Shown piece by piece: positions 16,418 to 24,388 of a stretch of 64,000 nucleotides of DNA. The notes beneath the pieces were generated by a model. It was given only the letters and a program-made list of their open reading frames with translations. It did no database searches and was not told where the DNA came from. Position 1 is the stretch's first letter. Every line of letters starts with the position of its first letter. The stretch comes from Pseudomonas sp. K2I15 (GTDB lineage Bacteria; Pseudomonadota; Gammaproteobacteria; Pseudomonadales; Pseudomonadaceae): the NCBI RefSeq assembly GCF_002204795.1, contig NZ_NIXO01000033.1, positions 1-64,000 on the forward strand, read 5' to 3'. A program made the translations under genes and the position numbers.

Positions 16418-18745
16418 ATGATTCGCACGCTGCCTGCTGTTTTTGCCTTGTTGTTTGCCGCGCCATTGCTGGCTGCGCCTGCCGGGCAACAAACGTTGTT
16501 CAACTTTGTACGGCCCGCCGATGTGGTCAAGGTGGCGACCCAGGACGCCAGCCTGCCGCAATACAACGCTGAACAAACCCCTGAAGGCGAAGTGCTGCGT
16601 CGTATCACCTTCAACCCGGCGGCCGAGCCGAGCCTGGTGCTCAGCCCGCAAACCGGCGCCTGGGACTGGTCGCAATCCGGCGCCATCAGCCTGCGCATTC
16701 AAAGCGCGATGGACTGGGCGCTGACCCTGTACGTCAAGGTGCAAAGCAATGATGGCAGGACACTGTTCAGCCGTATCGACCTGCCCGCAGGCCCGGCGCA
16801 GACACTGCTGATTCCCCTGCAAGCCAACTCGCCGCTGAGCCAGGGCATGAAGGCCGGGCCGCCAATGCCGATCACCGTCGATGGCCAGCGCGTGTTGCTG
16901 GCCAGCAGCGAAGGGGAGATCGATCGCAGCCAGATCGTGTCGGTGACCCTTTCGATGATCAAGCCCAACGTTGCCCAAAGCATCTTGCTGGAGCGCTTTG
17001 GCGTGCAGGACATCGAGCCGGTGCTCAAGGCCACCTACAGTGACTTGGTGGACGCCTACGGGCAGTCTACCCGTGCCAAATGGCCGGAAAAGGTCAGCAG
17101 TGACGACCAGTTGAGGGCCGCGGCGGTCAAGGAACAGCAACAGCTCAAGGGCTGGCTGGCCGAACGCGACAAGGCCTCCCTGGACAAGTACGGCGGCTGG
17201 AACAAGGGCCCGGCCTTTGACGCCAGTGGCTTCTTCCGCACCGAGAAGCGCGACGGGCGCTGGTACCTGGTGACACCGGAAGGCCATCCGTTCTATTCCC
17301 TTGGCGTCAACACCGTGGCCCCGGACAATAGCCAGACCTACGTGGCAGGCCGCGAATGGATGTTTGCCGCGCTGCCCAAGGCCGGCGAGCCTTTCGATAA
17401 ATACTACGGCAGCGGTGACAGCCGAAGCGGCAACGGCGCCGATCAGGGGCGCAGCTTTAATGTCGGCCGCTGGTACGACTTCTATGGCGCCAACCTGCAG
17501 CGTACTTATGGCCAGCCTTGCGTGCCGCCTGCGCCTTGCGCGCCGCAAGGTTTCGACCAGAAACGCTGGGTCAGCCACACCCTCGACCGCTTGCAAGCCT
17601 GGGGTTTCAACACCGTTGGCAACTGGAGTGCGCCGCAGTTGGCGACCGCCGACCGCGTGCCTTACACCCTGCCACTGTCGATCGTCGGCGATTACGCGAG
17701 CATCAGCACCGGCACCGATTGGTGGGGCGGCATGCCCGACCCGTTCGACCCGCGCTTCGCCATGGCCACCGAGCGTGCGGTGGCGATTGCCGCCCGTGAT
17801 CATCGGGATGACCCGTGGCTGATCGGTTTCTTTGCCGACAACGAACTGGCCTGGGCCGGTCCCGGCGACGATGCGAAGTCCCGCTACGCCTTGGCCTACG
17901 GCACTTTGCGCATGACCACTGACGTACCGGCCAAACGCGCGTTTCTCAAGCAATTGCGCGACAAGTACCGTAACCAGGACGGCCTGTCGAAGGCTTGGGG
18001 CATCGAGCTGCCTGCCTGGGAGCTGATGGAAGACCCGGGCTTCGTGCCGCCAATGCCGAACCCGGAGCACCCGGAAATCGAAGCGGATTTCAAATACTTC
18101 CAGAAGACCTTCGCCGATGCCTATTTCAAGACCATCTCTGATGCGTTGAAGTGGCATGCGCCCAACCAGCTGTTGCTGGGTGGCCGATACGCGGTCAGCA
18201 CGCCGGAAGCGGTGGCGTCCTGCGCGCAGTATTGCGATGTGCTGAGTTTCAATATGTACACCCTCAAACCCCAGGATGGTTACGACTTCGCAGCCCTGCG
18301 GGCCTTGGACAAGCCGGTGCTGATCACCGAGTTCAACTTTGGCTCGGCGGACCGTGGCCCGTTCTGGGGCGGCGTGACGCAGCTGGCCAAGGAAGATGAT
18401 CGCGCAGTTGCCTACGCCAACTTCCTCAAGCAGGCCATGGCTGAGCCGTCAATTGTTGGCGTGCATTGGTTCCAGTACCTGGACCAGCCGGTAACCGGTC
18501 GTCTGTTGGACGGTGAAAACGGCCACTTCGGCCTGGTAGGTATCACCGATGTGCCGTTCCAGGGTTTCGTCGACAGTGTGCGCAAAAGTAACCTGGCCGC
18601 CGTCGACCAGCTGGGCAAAGAGGCCGAAAAGGCCAAGGCTGCCAGCGCGGTTCATTCCGGTGAAGGCGGCAAGCCCGGGCGTGACGGCAATGCTGAAGGA
18701 CCGGGGGCAGGGCACTCCGGCGGGCACTCGGGCAAGGGGCATTGA
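16418..18745 (+). CDS. Secreted agarase-like glycoside hydrolase (clan A, GH50-like)
   Basis: 775 residues with a signal peptide (LPAVFALLFAAPLLAAPA). Residues about 30-210 form a beta-sandwich carbohydrate-binding-like region; 260-720 look like a (beta/alpha)8 barrel with GFFRTEKRDGRWYLVTPEGHPFYSLGVN, LDRLQAWGFNTVGNWS, the acid/base candidate Glu in GFFADNELAW and the nucleophile candidate Glu in VLITEFNFGS, an arrangement as in GH50 beta-agarases and related clan A enzymes. The C-terminal tail is a Gly/His-rich low-complexity stretch. The true substrate is unlikely to be agar in a soil or plant bacterium; an own or host exopolysaccharide is more plausible. Starts 95 bases after dinG. Confidence 0.75.
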   Translation: MIRTLPAVFALLFAAPLLAAPAGQQTLFNFVRPADVVKVATQDASLPQYNAEQTPEGEVLRRITFNPAAEPSLVLSPQTGAWDWSQSGAISLRIQSAMDWALTLYVKVQSNDGRTLFSRIDLPAGPAQTLLIPLQANSPLSQGMKAGPPMPITVDGQRVLLASSEGEIDRSQIVSVTLSMIKPNVAQSILLERFGVQDIEPVLKATYSDLVDAYGQSTRAKWPEKVSSDDQLRAAAVKEQQQLKGWLAERDKASLDKYGGWNKGPAFDASGFFRTEKRDGRWYLVTPEGHPFYSLGVNTVAPDNSQTYVAGREWMFAALPKAGEPFDKYYGSGDSRSGNGADQGRSFNVGRWYDFYGANLQRTYGQPCVPPAPCAPQGFDQKRWVSHTLDRLQAWGFNTVGNWSAPQLATADRVPYTLPLSIVGDYASISTGTDWWGGMPDPFDPRFAMATERAVAIAARDHRDDPWLIGFFADNELAWAGPGDDAKSRYALAYGTLRMTTDVPAKRAFLKQLRDKYRNQDGLSKAWGIELPAWELMEDPGFVPPMPNPEHPEIEADFKYFQKTFADAYFKTISDALKWHAPNQLLLGGRYAVSTPEAVASCAQYCDVLSFNMYTLKPQDGYDFAALRALDKPVLITEFNFGSADRGPFWGGVTQLAKEDDRAVAYANFLKQAMAEPSIVGVHWFQYLDQPVTGRLLDGENGHFGLVGITDVPFQGFVDSVRKSNLAAVDQLGKEAEKAKAASAVHSGEGGKPGRDGNAEGPGAGHSGGHSGKGH

Positions 18746-18837
18746 TGGGGCCTGATCGACGAGTGCGGGTTCACAAATCACTCAATGGCTGGAACAATGT
18801 CGGCCACTTTTTGCGGTACTTTTCCGAGGGGGCTTAG

Positions 18838-19983
18838 GTGCAGATTCAGGGTCATTACGAGCTCCAATTCGAAGCGGTGCGTGAAGCCTTTGCCGCGCTG
18901 TTCGACGACCCTCAGGAACGTGGCGCCGCGCTGTGCATCCAGGTTGGCGGCGAAACCGTGGTCGACCTGTGGGCCGGTACCTCCGACAAGGACGGTGCCG
19001 AGGCCTGGCACAGCGACACCATCGCCAATCTGTTCTCCTGCACCAAGACCTTTACTGCCGTCACGGCGCTGCAACTGGTGGCCGAAGGCAAGCTGCAGCT
19101 TGATGCGCCGGTCGCCAGATACTGGCCGGAATTCGCGGCCGCCGGCAAAGAAGCTATCACCCTGCGCCATCTGCTCTGCCACCAGGCCGGGCTGCCGGCC
19201 TTGCGTGAAACGTTGCCTGCCGAAGCGCTGTACGACTGGCAAATGATGGTCGACGCCCTCGCGGCCGAAGCGCCGTGGTGGAAGCTCGGGGAAGGTCATG
19301 GCTATGCGGCGATTACCTACGGCTGGCTGGTGGGCGAATTGCTCCGTCGCGCCGACGGGCGCGGGCCGGGTGAGTCCATCGTGGCCCGGGTTGCACGGCC
19401 GTTGGGCCTGGACTTTCATGTGGGTCTGGCAGACGAAGAATTCTATCGAGTTGCCCATATAGCCCGGGGCAAAGGCAATGTAGGCGACGAGGCGGCACAA
19501 CGTTTACTTCAAGTAACGATGCGCGAACCGATGGCGATGACTACCCGTGCATTTACCAACCCACCGTCTATTCTGACCAGCACTAATAAACCCGAATGGC
19601 GACGTATGCAGCAGCCAGCGGCAAATGGTCACGGTAATGCGCGAAGTCTGGCGGGTTTTTATAGTGGGCTGCTCGACGGTAGTTTGCTGGAAGCCGATAT
19701 GCTTGAAGAGTTGACCCGCGAACACAGTATCGGCGCGGATAAAACCTTATTGACACAAACCCGGTTTGGCCTGGGCTGCATGTTGGATCAACCGCACGTG
19801 CCAAACGCCACGTTCGGCCTTGGCCCACGGGCCTTCGGGCATCCAGGTGCCGGTGGTTCGGTGGGCTTTGCCGACCCGGAACATGATGTAGCCTTTGGTT
19901 TTGTGACCAATACATTGGGGCCTTATGTACTTATGGACCCGCGGGCGCAAAAGTTGGTAAGAATATTGGCCGGTTGTCTGTAA
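18838..19983 (+). CDS. Serine beta-lactamase-fold esterase (EstB-like)
   Basis: 381 residues from a GTG at 18838 preceded by GAGGGGG. Class C beta-lactamase/DD-peptidase fold with the nucleophile in SCTK (FSCTKTFTAVTAL, about residue 68) and the YxxI-type Tyr in GYAAITYGW; LRHLLCHQAGLP is typical of the family. Such enzymes hydrolyse short-chain esters or transfer acyl groups. The C-terminal HPGAGGSVGFADPEHDVAFGFVTN closes the active site. It has no signal peptide, so it is cytoplasmic. Corresponds by context to PA1047. The 3' third of the gene is noticeably lower in GC than its neighbours. Confidence 0.85.
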   Translation: MQIQGHYELQFEAVREAFAALFDDPQERGAALCIQVGGETVVDLWAGTSDKDGAEAWHSDTIANLFSCTKTFTAVTALQLVAEGKLQLDAPVARYWPEFAAAGKEAITLRHLLCHQAGLPALRETLPAEALYDWQMMVDALAAEAPWWKLGEGHGYAAITYGWLVGELLRRADGRGPGESIVARVARPLGLDFHVGLADEEFYRVAHIARGKGNVGDEAAQRLLQVTMREPMAMTTRAFTNPPSILTSTNKPEWRRMQQPAANGHGNARSLAGFYSGLLDGSLLEADMLEELTREHSIGADKTLLTQTRFGLGCMLDQPHVPNATFGLGPRAFGHPGAGGSVGFADPEHDVAFGFVTNTLGPYVLMDPRAQKLVRILAGCL

Positions 19984-20125
19984 ATAGCTTGCTGTCTTGC
20001 GTTTTTTTGTTACAAAGACACCTACAAAAAGACGCTAGGCAAAATGTTGTAACTTTAATGTTCCAGAAGCGTCTGTTTAACGGGTCATTCAGGCCCCTGA
20101 TTTTTTCTCATTTTGTGGATATCTC

Positions 20126-21295
20126 ATGTTATCGAACAAGTCCTTGGCACTGGCGCTATGCCTCACTATTACTGGCTGTGCACAAACCCCACAAAATGAT
20201 GCCGAAGGTGGGCATTGGTGGTCATTTGGCTCCGATAAGGCTGCTACCAAGGACGCAGTGAGCCAAGCCGACACCAAACCGGATGCCAAGCCTGCCGTTG
20301 CTGCCAAGGCGGCTGCGCCGGTAGCGCCTGCCGCTGCTGCACCTGCCCAAGCCCCGGCCCCGGTTGCCAAGGCGGATACCGGTTCCAGCTGGTGGCCGTT
20401 CTCGTCGAAAGCCGACGATGCCAAGGCTGACCTGAAAGCCGACCTCAAGGCCGCAACGCCTGCAACCGGCGCACCGGCTGCCGCGCCAGCTGCTGCCCCT
20501 GCTGTTGCCAAGACAGATACCGATACCAAGTGGTGGTGGCCGTTCGAAAGCAAGCCAAAACCATTGGCCAAGGTCGACGTTGCCAATATCCCGATGCCTG
20601 ATCCAAAGATCACCCAGGCCTGGCTGGACGATTACGAGCCACGCCTGCGTGCCGCAATCAAGGACAGCAACCTGCAACTGGAACGTCGCGACAACGTATT
20701 GGTCGTGATTGCCCCGGTAGACGGCTCCTACAACCCGAAACGCCCGGCGATGTTGCTGCCGGTGACCCTGGGTCCGTTCACCCGCGTTGCCAAGGCCGTT
20801 GAAGGCGATCCGAAGACCGCCGTACTGGTCCTGGGCCACGTTGATACCTCGGGTGCCGAGCCGGTAAGCCAGGCGCTGACCAAGGAACGTGCACAGTCCA
20901 TCGCTTCGATCTTCAGCCTCAGCGGCCTGAAGCAGGACCGCCTGATGCTGCGTGGCATGGGCGACATGATGCCGCGTGCCGCCAACGACAGCACCCAGGG
21001 CCGTGCCCTGAACCGTCGCATGGAAATCATGTTCACCCAGCGCACCACCATGCTGGCCTTGCTGAGCAAATACAACTCGGCCAACCCGCCGAAGGCTGAA
21101 ATGGTGGCTGTGCAGGACGTTCCTGCTCCAGCGGCTGCTCCGGTCAAAAAAGCCGCTCCGGCGAAAAAGCCAGTCGCCAAGAAAGCTGCCGCCAAGCCGG
21201 CTGCCAAAAAGGCCCCAGCCAAGCCCGCCGTGAAAAAACCGGCACCGGCCAAGGCCGCTGCTCCAGCCGCTTCGAACGACCAGGCAAAAAACTGA
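20126..21295 (+). CDS. OmpA-like lipoprotein with Lys/Ala/Pro-rich C-terminal tail
   Basis: 389 residues. Lipobox ITGC (Cys18), a 140-residue Ala/Pro/Lys-rich linker containing three near-repeats of a W-W-P/S-F-x-S-K/D motif (HWWSFGSDK, SWWPFSSKAD, WWWPFESKPK), an OmpA-like domain at about 215-315 (AVLVLGHVDTSGAEPVSQALTKERAQS, GRALNRRMEI), and a tail of KPAA/KKAP units resembling histone H1 or AlgP. The tail is positively charged and could bind polyanions. pdxH starts 27 bases later. Corresponds by context to PA1048. Confidence 0.82.
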   Translation: MLSNKSLALALCLTITGCAQTPQNDAEGGHWWSFGSDKAATKDAVSQADTKPDAKPAVAAKAAAPVAPAAAAPAQAPAPVAKADTGSSWWPFSSKADDAKADLKADLKAATPATGAPAAAPAAAPAVAKTDTDTKWWWPFESKPKPLAKVDVANIPMPDPKITQAWLDDYEPRLRAAIKDSNLQLERRDNVLVVIAPVDGSYNPKRPAMLLPVTLGPFTRVAKAVEGDPKTAVLVLGHVDTSGAEPVSQALTKERAQSIASIFSLSGLKQDRLMLRGMGDMMPRAANDSTQGRALNRRMEIMFTQRTTMLALLSKYNSANPPKAEMVAVQDVPAPAAAPVKKAAPAKKPVAKKAAAKPAAKKAPAKPAVKKPAPAKAAAPAASNDQAKN

Positions 21296-21322
21296 TTATT
21301 TGAGCAATAAGGATAAAGCCGC

Positions 21323-21970
21323 ATGACCCAGGCACTGGCCGATATGCGCCGTGACTACACACGGGATGGTTTGAGCGAGGCCCAGGCCCCGGACGAACCG
21401 TTTGCCTTGTTCCACCAGTGGTTTGCGGATGCGGTGAAAACCGAGCAGCCGCCGGTGGAAGCCAATGCAATGACCCTGGCAACGGTCGACCAGGACGGTC
21501 GCCCGCATTGCCGGATCCTGCTGCTCAAGGGTCTGGACACACAAGGCTTTACCTTCTTCACCAATTATCAGAGCGCCAAGGGCGAACAGCTCGCGGCGCA
21601 GCCGTTTGCCGCCATGACCTTCTTCTGGCCGACCCTGGAGCGCCAAGTGCGTATCGAAGGTCGGGTAGTGAAGGTCTCGCCCGAGGAGTCGGACGCTTAC
21701 TTCCAGGTCCGCCCGCTGGGCAGCCGCCTGGGTGCCTGGGCTTCCCCGCAAAGCCGGGTGATCAGGGACCGCGAAGAGTTGCAGGACCTGCTCAAGGCCA
21801 CCGAACAACGCTTCAGCGATACCCAGCCCGACTGCCCCGAGCATTGGGGTGGTTATCGGCTGCTGCCGGAGCGCATCGAGTTCTGGCAAGGCCGAGCGAG
21901 TCGTTTGCACGACCGCTTGAACTACCGCTTGCAGGATGCTGACTGGACCCGTGAGCGTCTGGCGCCCTGA
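21323..21970 (+). CDS. pdxH: Pyridoxamine/pyridoxine 5'-phosphate oxidase
   Basis: 215 residues, the usual PdxH length. It oxidises pyridoxine or pyridoxamine 5'-phosphate to pyridoxal 5'-phosphate using FMN. Diagnostic blocks are FHQWFADAVKTEQPPVEANAM, the FMN-binding RILLLKGLD and FFTNYQSAKGEQL, FFWPTLERQVRIEG, SRLGAWASPQS, and the C-terminal PROSITE-type signature E-F-W-Q-G-R-x-S-R-L-H-D-R. All expected residues appear. Follows the OmpA-like lipoprotein gene at short distance, as in P. aeruginosa. Confidence 0.96.
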   Translation: MTQALADMRRDYTRDGLSEAQAPDEPFALFHQWFADAVKTEQPPVEANAMTLATVDQDGRPHCRILLLKGLDTQGFTFFTNYQSAKGEQLAAQPFAAMTFFWPTLERQVRIEGRVVKVSPEESDAYFQVRPLGSRLGAWASPQSRVIRDREELQDLLKATEQRFSDTQPDCPEHWGGYRLLPERIEFWQGRASRLHDRLNYRLQDADWTRERLAP

Positions 21971-22250
21971 GCCCACCTTTCGTCACCTCGCCTGAATGTA
22001 GCACTGCACGCTGAAGTCTCTAATCAGGGGCTTCGGTGGGGCAGCGCTGCGCCGTGTCATGCAGCCGTCGCGGATGGCTACAATCGGTCCATGAAGATCC
22101 TGATGGCGGCGGGGTTGCTACCGTTCGTCGAGTTTTTCGGCACAGTTACTCTGTACTAAGGCTGAATGAAAACAATTTTCTGCCCGGCATGCCGTGACAG
22201 GCGGCAAGCCACAGCGGTTTAATGGATACCTGTCCTTTGGAGTTGATGCT

Positions 22251-22715
22251 ATGCGTAAGTCCGTTTTACTGGTTGCCTGCTTTACCACCCTGTCGCTGCT
22301 GCTGGGTGGCTGCGCCTCGAGTCTGACCGGCGACTCGTACTCCCGTGACGAAGCACGTCGTGTACAGACTGTTCGCATGGGCACCATCGAATCCCTGCGT
22401 CCGGTGAAAATCGAAGGCACCAAGACCCCAATTGGCGGCGCTGCTGGCGCAGTCATCGGCGGCGTTGGCGGCAGCGCCATTGGCGGCGGCCGTGGCAGCA
22501 TCGTGACTGCCGTTATCGGCGCAGTCGCCGGCGGCCTGCTGGGCTCGGCCACTGAAGAAGGCCTGACCCGCACCCAAGGTGTTGAAATCACCGTTCGCGA
22601 AGACGACGGCAGCATGCGTGCCTACGTCCAGGCCGTTCAAGAGAACGAAATCTTCCGCATCGGTGATCGCGTTCGCATCATGACTGTGGATGGGACCAGC
22701 CGCGTTACTCGTTAA
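22251..22715 (+). CDS. SlyB-like outer membrane lipoprotein with glycine zipper
   Basis: 154 residues from the ATG at 22251 (GGAG nine bases upstream). Signal peptide with lipobox LGGC (Cys21), then a glycine-zipper membrane segment (GGAAGAVIGGVGGSAIGGG and AVIGAVAGGLLGSA) and a C-terminal SH3-like domain (GVEITVREDDGSMRAYVQ, FRIGDRVRIM). This is the rickettsial 17-kDa antigen/SlyB family; SlyB stabilises outer membrane proteins under envelope stress. A terminator follows directly. Confidence 0.88.
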   Translation: MRKSVLLVACFTTLSLLLGGCASSLTGDSYSRDEARRVQTVRMGTIESLRPVKIEGTKTPIGGAAGAVIGGVGGSAIGGGRGSIVTAVIGAVAGGLLGSATEEGLTRTQGVEITVREDDGSMRAYVQAVQENEIFRIGDRVRIMTVDGTSRVTR

Positions 22716-22737
22716 GGGTACGTTGCGGGAAAAGAAA

Positions 22738-22769
22738 AACCCCAACCGGGTGACTGGTTGGGGTTTTTT
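22738..22769 (+). terminator. Rho-independent terminator after slyB-like gene
   Basis: Stem aaccccaacc / ggttggggtt with an eight-base loop and a run of T; begins 22 bases after the stop codon and faces the convergent immunity gene. Confidence 0.88.
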
Positions 22770-22789
22770 GTTGGGTGGCGTATGGCGGC

Positions 22790-23020
22790 TCACGCATTGC
22801 AGGTGAGTTGAAAGTAATAAAGTGGGTCACTGAGGGCTCTGCCCACCAAAGCTTCAATAGCTGAAAGCTGAACCGCAGTCAGATCGTAACCTTCCCATCC
22901 CTGTTGTTTTGTGGGCCATTGCATTATGGCTTCAAGCTCCTCTTCGCAGTCATGCGGCAGTTCGACTACGAACTCTTGCAAGTCAGTATTCTTATCAAAT
23001 GCTTCCAACAAATACTTCAT
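22790..23020 (-). CDS. Predicted immunity protein of the E3-type toxin
   Basis: 76 residues, strongly acidic (many Glu/Asp, few Lys/Arg), as expected for a protein that neutralises a basic nuclease domain. Its ATG overlaps the toxin stop codon (ATGA), the classical arrangement of colicin and pyocin immunity genes. By eye it does not match colicin E3 immunity protein Im3; the MKYLLEAFDKNTDLQEFVVELP start resembles small DUF7683-type proteins, an attribution from memory. The role is inferred from position, size and charge. Confidence 0.75.
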   Translation of the reverse strand: MKYLLEAFDKNTDLQEFVVELPHDCEEELEAIMQWPTKQQGWEGYDLTAVQLSAIEALVGRALSDPLYYFQLTCNA

Positions 23021-24231
23021 GGTTCGACTCTCCTTACTTTTTTCTTCTTTGTTTTTTTCTTGGAGGTGGGCTCTCCAGTAATGTGATCAAACTCACCCAG
23101 ATGCCTGCCTCTGGCGTCATACATTTCGAGCGCGCCATGTTGGAGATCCCATTCAAGTATTAAACCCGCGGGCGTTTTCCACCTTTTTCTTAGTGCTCCC
23201 CCGCCTTTTACAGGAGTTTTGCGACCTGCGACTTTGGCGTCAGGGTACGCAGGAAGCAACGCTGGCGCCGAGTGGTAGTCATGGTCCCCCGGTCTAACGC
23301 TGACCACCACGTAGAGCGGCCGAACCCCCGAGTCCGCCGGAAACACCAGAATGAAATCCCTGTATTCCGGCGGGTAGATCGGGTCAACGATGATGCTGGC
23401 GGCCTTCTCGGTCGGCGGATACACCCAGATTTGCGGTGCCTGCGGCGCAGCTTCCAAAGCAGGGATACCAAGTGTGCCAGCCGGATCGATGGCAGGCGTC
23501 CAGATCAGCTCAATCCCGTCGCCCAAGTCCGCGACCTGATGTGTGCCTCGCAGCCCAAACTGCACGACATCGATCATTTCCCAGTCGCGATTTTTCCCTG
23601 TGTAGAAGGCGTATCCCTTGAGGGTGCCGTTAGCTAATTGCTCGACGTGCAGGCGAACCCGTGTGCGTGCTCGTGGCATTGAGCGCAGTTGACGGTCGCT
23701 GTAGAACGCGCTGTCGCCCAAGCTGGAGGGCCAGATAAGTGCTGCAATCCCAAGCATCAGGCCTGCTGCGACTGTTCCAGCACCGGCTGCGACGCTTGAT
23801 GCCCCGCCGATCGCGGAACCGCCCAGTGCCAATGTTCCGAGCCCGGCCGGGAGGGCGCTGCCGCTGATCTTCTTGAGTGGCAGTAGCCCCTCACTGTCGG
23901 TTTCACGGCCACCAAGCAGCACGTGCTCGCCATAGTCCGCTATGCGATCAAGCGGTATGTAACCGGACGGATTGTTGTAGTCGATGAGGGCGTCCGGCAG
24001 ATTACAGGACTTTGCGAATACGCAGCCGACCATGGGCAATGGCGTTGGCGGCGGCTCCACTTTGCGCCTGGCCTCGTAGCCTTCCTGGCGAGCAAGCATG
24101 GCTTCATATGCTTGCTGCCTGGCCTCACGCTCAGCCAACTCGCGCTCGTTCATGTTCTCGAGCCGTCGGTAGCCCCCCGTGCCGGTCCCGTAGCATCGCC
24201 AGACCTGAGGTATATCCTTGTTGCTTGCCAT
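23017..24231 (-). CDS. S-type pyocin-like toxin with colicin E3-type 16S rRNase domain
   Basis: 404 residues. The N-terminal 95 residues are Arg/Glu-rich with a predicted helix (ERELAEREARQQAYEAML); 70-160 hold CVFAKSC and a Gly/Ala-rich hydrophobic stretch (SAIGGASSVAAGAGTVAAG); about 190-315 match the Pyocin_S domain with IWVYPPTEKAASIIVDPI and VFPADSG and end at GDHDYHSAP. The C terminus (about 330-404) matches the colicin E3 ribonuclease that cuts 16S rRNA in the decoding centre, with catalytic Asp362, His365 and Glu369 in EWDLQHGALEMY and GRHLGEFD; a Lys-rich tail follows. It lacks the long receptor-binding and TonB-box regions of full S pyocins, so delivery may differ. Confidence 0.85.
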   Translation of the reverse strand: MASNKDIPQVWRCYGTGTGGYRRLENMNERELAEREARQQAYEAMLARQEGYEARRKVEPPPTPLPMVGCVFAKSCNLPDALIDYNNPSGYIPLDRIADYGEHVLLGGRETDSEGLLPLKKISGSALPAGLGTLALGGSAIGGASSVAAGAGTVAAGLMLGIAALIWPSSLGDSAFYSDRQLRSMPRARTRVRLHVEQLANGTLKGYAFYTGKNRDWEMIDVVQFGLRGTHQVADLGDGIELIWTPAIDPAGTLGIPALEAAPQAPQIWVYPPTEKAASIIVDPIYPPEYRDFILVFPADSGVRPLYVVVSVRPGDHDYHSAPALLPAYPDAKVAGRKTPVKGGGALRKRWKTPAGLILEWDLQHGALEMYDARGRHLGEFDHITGEPTSKKKTKKKKVRRVEP

Positions 24232-24388
24232 CGTGCCCTCCTGGCGTGTTGCATAACGACGTCCGGTGTTGGAGCCGGGAGCACGACGTTATTGCAAGCA
24301 GCGAAGGGTGGATGTAGGACGGTTCTGTGAGATGGCGCCGAATGGGCCGAGAGGAGGTTGGAGCCGGCAGCCCGGCTCCAAAAAGCGA

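Noticed and set aside
16388..18157. Open frame of 589 codons on the minus strand opposite the glycoside hydrolase
   Set aside because: Antisense shadow without domain or ribosome site.
22091..22159. 22-codon frame MKILMAAGLLPFVEFFGTVTLY before slyB-like gene
   Set aside because: Begins with ATG and is hydrophobic, but there is no ribosome-binding site and no recognisable relative; may be chance.
24340..24385. Hairpin ggagccgg/ccggctcc downstream of nhaA as terminator
   Set aside because: On the nhaA strand the T run precedes rather than follows the stem, so it does not fit a rho-independent terminator.
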